Assembly (NCBI RefSeq): GCF_000308555.1
Contig: NZ_BAFY01000220.1
Span: forward strand, 1 to 50,161
Direction: 5' to 3'
Length of the DNA: 50,161 nt
DNA from: Nocardia cyriacigeorgica NBRC 100375
Lineage (GTDB): Bacteria; Actinomycetota; Actinomycetes; Mycobacteriales; Mycobacteriaceae
The translations under genes were made by a program, and so were the position numbers. Below the pieces are notes generated by a model. It saw nothing but the letters and a program-made list of their open reading frames with translations, was not told the origin of the DNA and did no database searches. The first letter of the stretch is position 1, and the number at the start of each line of letters is the position of its first letter. Below are positions 33,561 to 42,097 of the stretch, piece by piece.

Positions 33561-34001
33561 ATGACTCCGATCAAGAACATTTCGCTGGTCACGGTGTATG
33601 TGACCGATATGGACGCGGCCAAGCAGTGGTACATCGACAAACTCGGTTTCGTCGAGACCGCCGATGTGACCATGGGCGACAGTGGTTTCCGCTGGCTCAC
33701 CATCGCCCACCCCGATCACCGCGAGCTGGAAGTGACACTGATGGTGCCGGGCCCGCCGCTGGATGAGAACCTCGCCGAAGCCACCCGTCGCGCGCTCGCC
33801 AACGGCACGCACGGCGCACTGGGCCTGGCCACCGACGACTGTCAGAAGGCCTACGAGGAACTGTCGGCCAAGGGCGTGGAGTTCGTGCAGCCGCCCTCGG
33901 ATCGCCCCTATGGCGTCGAAGCGGTGATGCGCGACAACTCCGGTAACTGGCTGGTGCTGGTAGAGAAGAAGGATTACGACCCGAGCGATTTCGCTCAGTA
34001 G
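33561..34001 (+). CDS. VOC family (glyoxalase/bleomycin-resistance-like) protein
   Basis: 146 aa, two beta-alpha-beta-beta-beta modules. ISLVTVYVTDMDAAKQWYID and LGFVETADV, then GLATDDCQKAYEELSAKGVE, PYGVEAVMRDNSGNWLVLVE. Metal-ligand-type positions (an N-terminal residue near V11/D15, E76, E119-like) are only approximate. ATG 33561 ten bases after GAGCTC. Possibly a dioxygenase or drug-binding protein; the substrate is not predictable. Confidence 0.9.
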   Translation: MTPIKNISLVTVYVTDMDAAKQWYIDKLGFVETADVTMGDSGFRWLTIAHPDHRELEVTLMVPGPPLDENLAEATRRALANGTHGALGLATDDCQKAYEELSAKGVEFVQPPSDRPYGVEAVMRDNSGNWLVLVEKKDYDPSDFAQ

Positions 34002-34010
34002 TCGCCGGAT

Positions 34011-34042
34011 GTGGATGCACGCCACGCCCGGTGTGCATCCAC
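34011..34042. terminator. Bidirectional terminator between VOC and DUF2505 genes
   Basis: GTGGATGCAC (34011-34020) and its perfect complement (34033-34042) form a 10-bp stem with a 12-nt loop in the 49-bp gap between two convergent genes. Confidence 0.7.
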
Positions 34043-34050
34043 CTCGCGGA

Positions 34051-34557
34051 TCAGGCCGAGGCCTGCCCGGCGAACCACTTCTCGATGAACTTGCGTTCGC
34101 TGTCGAGGACGCGGTGATGCAGCTGCTCGGCCAGCGGCTCGATGGCCCCACCGACCAGCGGAACCTTCACCTTCACCGTGCCGACGACCTCGATTTCGCT
34201 GCCCTCGGCGGTGGGGCGCAGTTCATAGGTGCCCGACATCTCCGAGTTGACGCCCTTGGACGTGCCCTCGAAGCTGCCCTTGGCGATCTCGCCGGTCAGC
34301 GGCTGCCAGGTGTCGGTGCGGGAGACCACCAGATCGCTCTTGAGCACCTTGCGGACGATGCCGGGAATCTTGTCGGGACGGATCTTCTCGCTCATCGCGA
34401 GCCGGATGGTGCCATCGCCGCCGGGATGGGCCAGATCGAGGGTGGCGGTCTCGGCGCCGGCGAAGCGGGCCTGCCACAGCTCGTCGCCGGTGAGTGCCCG
34501 GTGCAGGTCCTCCACCGGAACGGTGTAGGGCACCGTGAAGCTGAATTTTCGGGACAT
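34051..34557 (-). CDS. DUF2505 family protein (SRPBCC-like fold)
   Basis: 168 aa. MSRKFSFTVPYTVPVEDLHR, GTIRLAMSEKIRPDKIPGIV and SGTYELRPTAEGSEIEVVGT are typical of the actinobacterial DUF2505 family, which resembles START/SRPBCC hydrophobic-ligand proteins. No catalytic residues are known. ATG 34557, binding site weak. Single gene, convergent with the VOC gene. Function unknown. Confidence 0.88.
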   Translation of the reverse strand: MSRKFSFTVPYTVPVEDLHRALTGDELWQARFAGAETATLDLAHPGGDGTIRLAMSEKIRPDKIPGIVRKVLKSDLVVSRTDTWQPLTGEIAKGSFEGTSKGVNSEMSGTYELRPTAEGSEIEVVGTVKVKVPLVGGAIEPLAEQLHHRVLDSERKFIEKWFAGQASA

Positions 34558-34645
34558 GGCGTCACGGTAGCCGACCCCGGCCCGCCCGGCCCGGCATCGG
34601 CGTACGCATGGTGGGCGGGCATGCGGGGCGGCCTGCCAGTAACCT

Positions 34646-35116
34646 GTGGCGGTGTCGGAAACCAGTCAGCCGGAAGGGCGCCCGGTACGCCTGCGGCGGG
34701 CGCGGATCGCGGTGCTCACCGCCGCGATCGTGGTCAGTGTGCTGATGGGGCTGCTGGTGCTGGCGGCCTGGCGCAACGACTACCTGATCAGTTCGGATAT
34801 GGGCCGCACCACCGGTGAGGTGATCTCGGCGGGCCGGCTGCGCTCGGCGGTGAAATATGTGACTCCCGACGGTGTGACGCACAATCCGAAGGTCGGGGTG
34901 CTCTATCCGACCAACCTCACCAAAGGTGAGCACATCAACGTCGAATACAACCGGGCCGACCCCGACCTGGTGCGCGTCGCCGGGCGCGATGTTCGAGTGG
35001 CGATACCGCCCGCACTGTCGGTGATAGCGGTGACCTGGGCGCTCGCGCTGCCCACGCTGTGGATTCTGCGGCGAAACGAACGCAAGCCCGTCGTGGTGGC
35101 GACCGCGGAGGTCTGA
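34646..35116 (+). CDS. DUF3592 membrane protein
   Basis: 156 aa with two membrane helices (about 20-42, IAVLTAAIVVSVLMGLLVLA, and 117-137, ALSVIAVTWALALPTLWIL) flanking a small extracytoplasmic beta domain (GEVISAGRLRSAVKYVTPDG, INVEYNRADPDLVRVAGRDV) of the DUF3592 type. GTG 34646 or 34652 could both be the start. Just upstream of the mannosyltransferase on the same strand, as with Rv0556-Rv0557 in M. tuberculosis; perhaps a co-transcribed envelope factor. Confidence 0.82.
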   Translation: MAVSETSQPEGRPVRLRRARIAVLTAAIVVSVLMGLLVLAAWRNDYLISSDMGRTTGEVISAGRLRSAVKYVTPDGVTHNPKVGVLYPTNLTKGEHINVEYNRADPDLVRVAGRDVRVAIPPALSVIAVTWALALPTLWILRRNERKPVVVATAEV

Positions 35117-35203
35117 GCGGGTCCGGGAGCTGTTCGCCGGAACTTCGCATGGCAGTCACGTCGGTGTGACTGGGGCGACGGCGCGGTCACCGACACTGGA
35201 GAC

Positions 35204-36346
35204 GTGCGCGTAGCCATCGTGTCGGAGTCTTTCCTGCCGAATATGAACGGTGTCGTCAATTCCGTGCTCCGGGTTCTCGACCATCTGGACCAGCACGGGC
35301 ACGACGCGCTGATCATCGCGCCGGATACGGTGCGCGGCGAGCCACCGGCGCCGCGATTCCACGGGCGCTTCCCGGTGTATCGCGTGCCCGCGGTGATGGT
35401 GCCGAAGATCAGTTCGCTGCCCGTCGGCCTGCCGCAGCCGGGGATGGTGCGGGCGATCGCGGATTTCGACGCCGATGTGGTGCACTTGGCCTCGCCGTTC
35501 CTGCTCGGCGCCGGCGGGCTGGGCGCGGCGTTGCGGCTGGATCTGCCCGCGGTGGCGGTGTATCAGACCGATGTCGCCGGGTTCGCGAAGAGTTACGGGC
35601 TGGGGCTGACCAGTCGCGCGGCCTGGGCGTGGACGCGGCGGATCCACGAGGGTGCGGCCCGTACGCTGGCACCGTCATCCGCGGCGGCCGCCGACCTGGC
35701 CCGGCACGGCATTCCACGGGTGCATCGATGGGGGCGCGGGGTGGATATCGCGCGGTTCACGCCGTCGGCACGGCGGACGGCGCTGCGGGAATCGTGGCTG
35801 AGCGGTTCGGAGAAATTGCTCGTCGGTTTCGTCGGACGACTGGCGCCGGAGAAGCATGTCGAAAGGCTCGCGCCGCTCGCCCACGATCCGGACATCCAGC
35901 TGGTGATCGTCGGCGACGGCCCCGAACGACCCCGCCTGACCCGCCTGCTGCCCGGCGCCGTCTTCACCGGCGAACTCGGCGGCGACGAGCTCGCCCAGGC
36001 CTACGCGAGCCTCGACGTGATGGTGCACGCCGGCGAGCACGAAACCTTCTGCCAGGGCGTCCAGGAAGCCCTGGCCTCCGGCGTCCCCGTCATCGGCCCC
36101 GACGCAGGCGGCCCCCGCGACCTCATCGCCCATTGCCGCAACGGCTACCTGCTGCCGGTGGACCGCTTCACCGAACTACTCCCCAGCGCCGTAGCCGCCC
36201 TCCGCGACCCCACCCTGCGCACCCGCTTCGCCGGCGCCGCCCGCAAATCCGTCCTGCACCGCACCTGGCCCGCCATCTGCACCGAACTGATGGGCCATTA
36301 CGCCGAGGTGAGCGGCACCGAATTCCGGGTACCGCGCTCGGCGTAA
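35204..36346 (+). CDS. mgtA: GT4 alpha-mannosyltransferase (MgtA/PimB' type)
   Basis: 380 aa GT-B glycosyltransferase family 4. VAIVSESFLPNMNGVVNSVL at the N-terminus, VGFVGRLAPEKHVERL and the donor-binding EX7E region HETFCQGVQEALASGVPVI. In corynebacteria and mycobacteria the homologue uses GDP-mannose to make mannolipids (Rv0557 region). GTG 35204. The 3' part (about 36050-36320) is unusually C-rich but the frame is intact. Convergent with the P450 gene, gap 32 bp. Confidence 0.9.
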   Translation: MRVAIVSESFLPNMNGVVNSVLRVLDHLDQHGHDALIIAPDTVRGEPPAPRFHGRFPVYRVPAVMVPKISSLPVGLPQPGMVRAIADFDADVVHLASPFLLGAGGLGAALRLDLPAVAVYQTDVAGFAKSYGLGLTSRAAWAWTRRIHEGAARTLAPSSAAAADLARHGIPRVHRWGRGVDIARFTPSARRTALRESWLSGSEKLLVGFVGRLAPEKHVERLAPLAHDPDIQLVIVGDGPERPRLTRLLPGAVFTGELGGDELAQAYASLDVMVHAGEHETFCQGVQEALASGVPVIGPDAGGPRDLIAHCRNGYLLPVDRFTELLPSAVAALRDPTLRTRFAGAARKSVLHRTWPAICTELMGHYAEVSGTEFRVPRSA

Positions 36347-36378
36347 GCCCGCTCGCGCCGGGCTCGCGGCAGGTGCCG

Positions 36379-37593
36379 TCACCCGAGCGTCCAGGTCACC
36401 GGGAGTTCGTGGACGCCGTAGATGTTCATGTCGGTGCGGAGTTTCACCTGCTCGGGCGGGATGGCGAGGGTGAGGGTCGGGAAACGGCGGAGGAGGCCGG
36501 CGAAACCGGCGCGCATTTCGATGCGGGCCAGTTGTTGGCCGAGGCACTGGTGGATGCCGTGACCGAAGCTGGTGTGGCCGCGGGCCTTGCGGTGAATGTC
36601 GAGGCGGTCGGGGTCGTCGAAGCGACGCGGATCGCGGTTGGCGGCCAGTAGCGAGATGACGACGGTGGAGCCGGCGGGGATGGTTTCGCCGCAGAGTTCG
36701 ATGTCTTCGGTGGCATAGCGGTAGAAGATGTCGGCCACCGACAGGTAGCGCAGCAGTTCCTCGACGGCGTCGGGGATCAGCTCGGGGTCGGCGTGCAGTT
36801 GCGCCAGCTGGTCGGGGTGCTCGAGCAGGGCGAAGGTGCCGAGGGCCAGCATGTTGGCGGTGGTCTCGTGACCGGCGAGCAAAAGCAGGAAGGCGATGCC
36901 GGTCAGCTCGTCGAGGCCCAGGTCCTCGTCGCGGGCCAGGTCGGACAGGATGTCTTCGCCGGGCTCGGCGCGTTTGCGGGCGACCAGTTCGGCGAGATAG
37001 CCGTGCATGGCGCCGAACGCGCCCATCTTCTCCTCCAGCGTCTGATCCTTGACCAGGAACTTGGCCGAATTCACCTGGAAGTTCGCCCGGTCCTCGTAGG
37101 GCACGCCGAGCATTTCGCAGATCACCAGTGACGGCACCGGCAGCGCGAACTCCGCGACCAGATCGACCGGCGGGGCGAGCCGCGCCATGGCGTCGAGCTG
37201 CTGCTCGACGATCTCGGCGATGCGATCTTCCAGCGCCCGCATCCGGCGGACGGTAAACGCGCCGATGAGCTTGCGCCGCAACCTGGTGTGATCCGGCGGA
37301 TCCATGGCCACGAACACGCCGGGCATCTGCGGCGACGGCTCGGTGGCGGCGGGCATGCCGGGCGTCTCGTAGGGCACATGCACGATGCCGAGGTCTTGGC
37401 GTGAGCTGAACCTGGTGTCGGCCATCAGTGCGCGCACCGCTTCGTAGCCGGTCACCAGCCAGCCGTCGTGGCCGTCGGGGAACCGGAGCGGGCTGACCGG
37501 GCGGGTCTCGCGCAGCCGGGTGATCGCACTCGGCGGATCGAACGGGCCGGCATCGCGTTGCAGGGGCAGGCCGTAGGGAACTGTCTCGGTCAT
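36379..37593 (-). CDS. Cytochrome P450
   Basis: 404 aa, CYP105/CYP107-like bacterial P450. I-helix AGHETTAN with the oxygen-activating Thr pair, ExxR in EELLR, and heme-binding FGHGIHQCLGQQLA with thiolate C350. ATG 37593 with AAGGAAA upstream; the longer frame is a shadow over the ferredoxin. The ferredoxin directly upstream is a probable electron donor. Third gene of the DUF4097-ferredoxin-P450 operon controlled from the repeat array at 38542-38592. Substrate unknown. Confidence 0.95.
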   Translation of the reverse strand: MTETVPYGLPLQRDAGPFDPPSAITRLRETRPVSPLRFPDGHDGWLVTGYEAVRALMADTRFSSRQDLGIVHVPYETPGMPAATEPSPQMPGVFVAMDPPDHTRLRRKLIGAFTVRRMRALEDRIAEIVEQQLDAMARLAPPVDLVAEFALPVPSLVICEMLGVPYEDRANFQVNSAKFLVKDQTLEEKMGAFGAMHGYLAELVARKRAEPGEDILSDLARDEDLGLDELTGIAFLLLLAGHETTANMLALGTFALLEHPDQLAQLHADPELIPDAVEELLRYLSVADIFYRYATEDIELCGETIPAGSTVVISLLAANRDPRRFDDPDRLDIHRKARGHTSFGHGIHQCLGQQLARIEMRAGFAGLLRRFPTLTLAIPPEQVKLRTDMNIYGVHELPVTWTLG

Positions 37594-37618
37594 CGTATTT
37601 CCTTGTCGGAGAGCGGAA

Positions 37619-37819
37619 TCAGGTCTGGTCGCGGACGGTGATGGCCGCGGATGGGCACAGCAGGGCGGCCTCGCGCACCGCAGGCTCGTCCGCCGCGGCG
37701 GGAGGTCGAGCCGGCAGCACCCGGCCGTCGTCGGGGTCCTGGTCGAAGACGGCGGGAGCGGTGAGCACGCACATACCTGCGCCGATGCACCGCTCCCGGT
37801 CCACATGCAGTTCCAGCAC
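37619..37819 (-). CDS. 3Fe-4S ferredoxin
   Basis: 66 aa. Cluster ligands C11, C17 and C55 (CIGAGMC and LLCPSAAI); the position between C11 and C17 that is Cys in 4Fe-4S proteins is Gly/Ala, so a 3Fe-4S cluster is expected, as in ferredoxins of P450 systems. VDRERCIGAGMCVLTAP is typical. 25 bp upstream of the P450, 8 bp downstream of the DUF4097 gene. Confidence 0.93.
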   Translation of the reverse strand: MLELHVDRERCIGAGMCVLTAPAVFDQDPDDGRVLPARPPAAADEPAVREAALLCPSAAITVRDQT

Positions 37820-37827
37820 GGCTCGGC

Positions 37828-38466
37828 CTATGCGGCGGCGGCGTGCCGGATGACGATGTTGCCGAGGGAGTTCCGCGCGAACACCCGCACGGTATCCGCG
37901 GCGTCGGCGCCGACCGGGGCGAGCGAGTTCTGCACATTGCCGCGGGCGACTTCGGTCTCCAGCCGAACCGCGCTGCCCGGGTGGATGCCCACCTCGAGCG
38001 CGCCGACCGAGGTCTCCAACCGCAGGTCACCGCGCACTGCCGCGCCGATGTGGATGTCGCCTTTGGCGGTCTTCGCGGTCACCGATCCCTGCGGGCGCTC
38101 GACGATGATGTCGCCGAGCGACACCGTCAGCTCGCAGTGGCCGAGCTCGCCCGCGCCGACGACCCGCCCGACACCGGTGGTGCTGGTCAGCTCCGAGCCG
38201 GTGGGCACCTCGATGGTCACCGTGATCGCGGCGTTGCCGCCGAACGGGGTGTGGGTGCGCCAGGTCTTCGGGGTGCGCACGCTCAGCACGCCGCCGGCGA
38301 ATTCGACGGTGGTCTGCTCGGCGGCGCGCACGTCGGCCTTCCTGGACTCGTCGGCCGGGCGGACCACCACGGTGCTGTCGCTGCGCTCGGAGGCGATGAC
38401 GGTGACGTCGGCCGCCAGCACGTCGACGGTGACGGCGATCGGCTGCGGGGTCTGGAAGGTGTACAT
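37828..38466 (-). CDS. DUF4097 beta-strand repeat protein
   Basis: 212 aa. Short repeating strands (VTVDVLAADVTVIAS, GDIIVERPQGSVTAKTAKGD, GALEVGIHPGSAV, GNVQNSL, FARNSLGNIVIRH) of the adhesin-like DUF4097 family, predicted beta-helix. No signal peptide or membrane helix, so probably cytoplasmic. ATG 38466 with GAGGAGAA upstream; a longer frame over the promoter is a shadow. First gene of an operon with the ferredoxin and P450. The role of DUF4097 in such operons is unknown. Confidence 0.85.
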   Translation of the reverse strand: MYTFQTPQPIAVTVDVLAADVTVIASERSDSTVVVRPADESRKADVRAAEQTTVEFAGGVLSVRTPKTWRTHTPFGGNAAITVTIEVPTGSELTSTTGVGRVVGAGELGHCELTVSLGDIIVERPQGSVTAKTAKGDIHIGAAVRGDLRLETSVGALEVGIHPGSAVRLETEVARGNVQNSLAPVGADAADTVRVFARNSLGNIVIRHAAAA

Positions 38467-38538
38467 GGCGTTCTCCTCGAGGTCGTGCTCCCGCTGCCTG
38501 CTCGCGGCGGTCGCTGTTGCTGTTGCTGTGATGCGACC

Positions 38539-38592
38539 ACTGTCGCGGGACCGGCTGATACGCACCTGACACCGAGCTGATGCCTCGCCTGA
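38539..38592 (-). promoter_or_regulatory. Tandem GTCAG-type array and promoter of the DUF4097-ferredoxin-P450 operon
   Basis: On the minus strand TCAG occurs at 38592, 38580, 38569 and 38558 (spacings 12, 11, 11). Eight bases after the last copy comes GCGACAGT (38546-38539), a possible -10 element. The 5' leader to the DUF4097 ATG is about 65 nt and contains a CTGTTG triplet repeat. The same layout is found at 43826-43890 and 43934-43975. 11-bp direct repeats 8 bp before -10 are the known style of SARP/AfsR binding sites. Confidence 0.65.
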
Positions 38593-38794
38593 CATGCCGC
38601 GCCGGCGTGCTCGGCACCGAGCCGACCTACTCCGAACAGGGTTTCGCCCGCCGCGATACCTCGCCTCGACCGCTCGAGAGCACGCGCGATCACACTGAAT
38701 CCGGCCTGTCCGGCATGACTTTCCCGGCCGGCGGGCGCCCGCCCCCGCGACGGACAGCCGCGCGCCCCGTTGACGCCGCGGGCAGAATGAGCCG
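38593..38794. other. Rest of the divergent region DUF4097 / AfsR-like regulator
   Basis: Together with the repeat array this makes 328 bp without a gene. No ORF is convincing and no TCAG array faces the regulator gene. TTGACG at 38770-38775 is not followed by a well-spaced -10 element, so its promoter remains undefined. Confidence 0.45.
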
Positions 38795-41700
38795 GTGCAG
38801 ATCAAGATGCTCGGCCCGCTGGAAATCCGGACCGACGACGGTGGATTGATAGCGATACCGGGCGCCCGTTTGCGCGCATTGCTGATCGCCCTGGCGCTCG
38901 AGCCGGGACGCGCGGTGTCCAAGACGAAGCTGGTCGATTGGATCTGGGGCGAGCAGCCGCCCGCCGACGCAGCGAATGCCTTGCAGGCGTTGGTTTCCCG
39001 GTTGCGCCGAGTGCTACCGGAGGGTGCGATCGATGTCCAGGCCGGTGGGTACCGGCTAACGGTCGAGCCGGGTGCGGTCGACGCGGTGCGCTTCGATCAG
39101 CTGCTCGACCAGGCGCGCGGCGGCGATGACGCGCATCAGGCCCGGCTGTTGCGGGAAGCCGTGGAACTCTGGCGCGGGGCGGCGATGCAGGATCTCGGCG
39201 ACAGCGACGATGTCGCCGCGGTCGTCACCAGGTACGACGGCTTGCGACTGTCGGCCATGGAGGATCTGTACGAGGCCGAGATCCGGCTGGGTCGTGGCGC
39301 GGAACTGGTCACCGAGCTGACCGATCTGGTCGCTCAGCATCCGGTGCGGGAGCGACTGGCCGGCTCGCTCATGCGGGCACTGGCCGCCGCGGGGCGAGGA
39401 CCGGAAGCGCTGGCGGTGTTCCAGCGCACCCGGGAAACCCTTGCCGATGAACTCGGTGTGGACCCATCACCGGAACTGTCCGCCTTGCATGTGGCGCTGC
39501 TGCGCGGGGAGGTGGGGGCGCGGCCGCAGGAGCGCACCACGAATCTGCGCGCCGAACTCACCAGCTACGTCGGCAAACTCACCGATATCGCCGCGGTGCG
39601 CGAACTCATCGCGGCGCACCGGCTCACGACCGTCACCGGTCCCGGCGGATCGGGCAAGACCCGCCTTGCCGTGGAGACCGCGCGCACCATGCTCGGCGAT
39701 CTACCCGACGGCGCCTGGTTGGTGGAGCTGGCCGGCGTCGACGGCAGCGGCGATCTGGCGCAGGCCGCGCTCGCGGCCTTCGGGCTGAGGGACGCGCTGC
39801 TGGGTAGCGCGCCGAATGCCGAGCCGATGGAGCGGCTGGTCGCGGCGATCCGCGACCGCGAAACCCTGTTGATCCTGGACAACTGCGAGCACGTCATCGA
39901 GGCCGCGGCCGCATTTGCGCACCGGGTGCTCGGCGAATGCACTCGGCTGCGGATTCTGGCGACGAGCCGGGAACCCCTCGGTATCACCGGCGAGGCGCTG
40001 TGGCAGGTGGAGCCGCTGGCCTTGCCCGCCGCGACCGCCGATGCCGCCGTGATCGCGGACTCCCCCGCCGTCGCGCTGCTGCGGGACCGGGCGAGCGCGG
40101 TCCGCCAAGACCTCGGCACCGATCCGGCCACCCTGGCGACCATGGCGCGGATCTGCCGTGCGCTCGACGGCATTCCGCTGGCCATCGAGCTGGCGGCGGC
40201 GCGCTTGCGCACCATGTCCCTCGATCAGCTCGCGCACCGCCTCGACGACCGGTTCCGGCTGCTCACCGGCGGCAGCCGCACCGCGATCCGCCAGCACCGG
40301 ACGCTGCGCGCGGTGGTGGATTGGAGTTGGGAGCTGCTCAGCGACGCCGAGCGGCTCGTGTTGGCCAGGCTCGCGGTGTTCGCCGGCGGGGCGAGTCTGG
40401 AAGCGGCGGAACAGGTGTGTGCCGACGGCAGCACGGTCGAACAATGGCAGGTGCTCGAGCTGCTGACGTCGCTGACCGAGAAATCACTGCTGATCACCAC
40501 CGACGACGGCCTGCGCTTCCGCATGCTGGAAACGATCAAGCAGTACGCCGCCGACCGACTGGCCGAATCCGGCGACGCCGAGGCCGCCCGCCGCGCCCAC
40601 CTGACCTACTTCACCGGCCTCGCGGCCACCGCCGAACCACACCTGCGCCGCGCCGAGCAGCTGGAATGGCTGGCGGTACTCGAGGCCGAGCACGACAACA
40701 TCGCCGCGGCCATGCGTGGTGCGCTAGCGAGTGAAGACACGCCCGCGGCGATGGCGCTGGCAGCGGCGGCGGGCTGGTACTGGTGGCTGGGCGGGCACAA
40801 GGGTGAGGGCACCGAGCTGGTGATCGCGGCCGCCGAACTCCCCGGCGAGGTCGATGACGAGACCAGGGCCATGGTGTACGGACTGGTCGTGCATTTCGTG
40901 TCGTCGGGCCGCAATGACGAGCAGCAGATCGCGGAATGGATCCGCAAGGCCCATCGCTTCGGCCGCGACGTGCAGGGCGGCCATCCGGCGCTGCGGTTCA
41001 CCGCGGCCCTCGACCGGATGTTGCAGGGCCCGGACGAATACCTGCCCGCTTTCGAATCGCTGCTGGACGACGAGGAACCCTGGGTGCGTGCGCTGGCCCG
41101 GTTGCAACTCGGCAAGCTACGGACGGTGCTCGGTCACCAGGGGCAGGAGGCCGACGAATATCTCGCGCAGGCGCTGACCGAATTCCGCGCGCTCGGCGAA
41201 CGCTGGGGCATGTCGTTCGCGCTCACCGAACTGGCCAATCGGACCGCGCAGCGTGGCGAATTGCTCCGCGCCGTCGAGCTTTTCGATGAGGCGATCGCGG
41301 TGGTCACCGAGGTCGGCGCGCTCGAGGACGTGGTGGCGATGCGCGCTCGCCAAGCGCTCCTGCACTGGGTGCTCGGCGATCCGGACGCGAGCGCGGCCGC
41401 CCTCGCCGAAGCGCAACGCTGCGCCGACCAGAACGGCTGGCCCACCGCGCTGGCCGAAGTCGCGCTGGCGCGTGCGGAACTTGCCCGCCTCGGCGACGAT
41501 CGCGCACTGGCGCACCAGCAGATCGACCTCGCCCGTGCCCTGCTCGCCGCCGACGCCGAGCAACCGAATGTCGCTGCGACGGTGCACATCCTGCTCGCCT
41601 ACCTCACCGACGACCGCACCGAAGCGGCAACCCACTGCGATGCGGCATACCAAGCGGCCTCCGCGGCGGGCCACGCCCTCTTGACCGCTCACGTCCTCAT

Positions 41701-41926
41701 CGGCATCGCCGACCTCGCCGTGCGCGACGACCAGTACGACCAGGCCACCCGCCTACTCGCCGCCGCCAGCACCGTCCGCGGCCTCCCCGACCACTCCCAT
41801 CCCGACGCCGCCAGAATCGAACAGAAGGCTCGAAACCACCTAGGCGACACAGCATTCGACCAAGCAACCCGGGAGGGCGCGAAGGCCGACCCGCACGAGC
41901 TGGTCGCCCAGGCCCTCGGACACTGA
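38795..41926 (+). CDS. AfsR-like regulator: OmpR-type HTH, BTAD, NB-ARC ATPase, TPR
   Basis: 1043 aa. Residues 1-95 are a winged helix (MQIKMLGPLEIRTDDGG, LRALLIALALEPGRAVSK, VDWIWGEQPP); about 97-240 the bacterial transcriptional activation domain (RERLAGSLMRALAAAGR, DELGVDPSPELSALH); about 255-600 an NB-ARC ATPase with Walker A GPGGSGKT (282-289) and Walker B LLILDNCEHV; the rest helical TPR-like repeats. SARP/AfsR proteins activate secondary-metabolite or other operons by binding direct repeats near -35. GTG 38795. Divergent from the DUF4097-ferredoxin-P450 operon whose promoter carries such repeats, so it is the candidate regulator. The signal sensed by the NB-ARC/TPR part is unknown. Confidence 0.92.
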   Translation: MQIKMLGPLEIRTDDGGLIAIPGARLRALLIALALEPGRAVSKTKLVDWIWGEQPPADAANALQALVSRLRRVLPEGAIDVQAGGYRLTVEPGAVDAVRFDQLLDQARGGDDAHQARLLREAVELWRGAAMQDLGDSDDVAAVVTRYDGLRLSAMEDLYEAEIRLGRGAELVTELTDLVAQHPVRERLAGSLMRALAAAGRGPEALAVFQRTRETLADELGVDPSPELSALHVALLRGEVGARPQERTTNLRAELTSYVGKLTDIAAVRELIAAHRLTTVTGPGGSGKTRLAVETARTMLGDLPDGAWLVELAGVDGSGDLAQAALAAFGLRDALLGSAPNAEPMERLVAAIRDRETLLILDNCEHVIEAAAAFAHRVLGECTRLRILATSREPLGITGEALWQVEPLALPAATADAAVIADSPAVALLRDRASAVRQDLGTDPATLATMARICRALDGIPLAIELAAARLRTMSLDQLAHRLDDRFRLLTGGSRTAIRQHRTLRAVVDWSWELLSDAERLVLARLAVFAGGASLEAAEQVCADGSTVEQWQVLELLTSLTEKSLLITTDDGLRFRMLETIKQYAADRLAESGDAEAARRAHLTYFTGLAATAEPHLRRAEQLEWLAVLEAEHDNIAAAMRGALASEDTPAAMALAAAAGWYWWLGGHKGEGTELVIAAAELPGEVDDETRAMVYGLVVHFVSSGRNDEQQIAEWIRKAHRFGRDVQGGHPALRFTAALDRMLQGPDEYLPAFESLLDDEEPWVRALARLQLGKLRTVLGHQGQEADEYLAQALTEFRALGERWGMSFALTELANRTAQRGELLRAVELFDEAIAVVTEVGALEDVVAMRARQALLHWVLGDPDASAAALAEAQRCADQNGWPTALAEVALARAELARLGDDRALAHQQIDLARALLAADAEQPNVAATVHILLAYLTDDRTEAATHCDAAYQAASAAGHALLTAHVLIGIADLAVRDDQYDQATRLLAAASTVRGLPDHSHPDAARIEQKARNHLGDTAFDQATREGAKADPHELVAQALGH

Positions 41927-42037
41927 TGGCGCGAGTGGGATGACGCTGTAGATATCGGTCATCACCGTCGACTTCAGCACACACCCGTCTTGGTCGAATA
42001 TTGCTGGCTTGCAGCCTTGGTCGAGTGGACGACGCAG

Positions 42038-42072
42038 CATCGCCTCGGTGACCGGAGGTCATCGAGGCGATG
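42038..42072. terminator. Bidirectional terminator between the regulator and the ABC exporter
   Basis: CATCGCCTCGGTGACC (42038-42053) pairs with GGTCATCGAGGCGATG (42057-42072), 16 bp with a single G-T pair and loop GGA, in the gap between convergent genes. Confidence 0.75.
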
Positions 42073-42097
42073 GGCTGGGCAGTTCGGGCTCGCTGGT

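Noticed and set aside
38498..38529. CTGTTG triplet repeat in the DUF4097 leader considered as a regulatory repeat
   Set aside because: Only about three copies of a simple repeat; no symmetry or link to the TCAG arrays.
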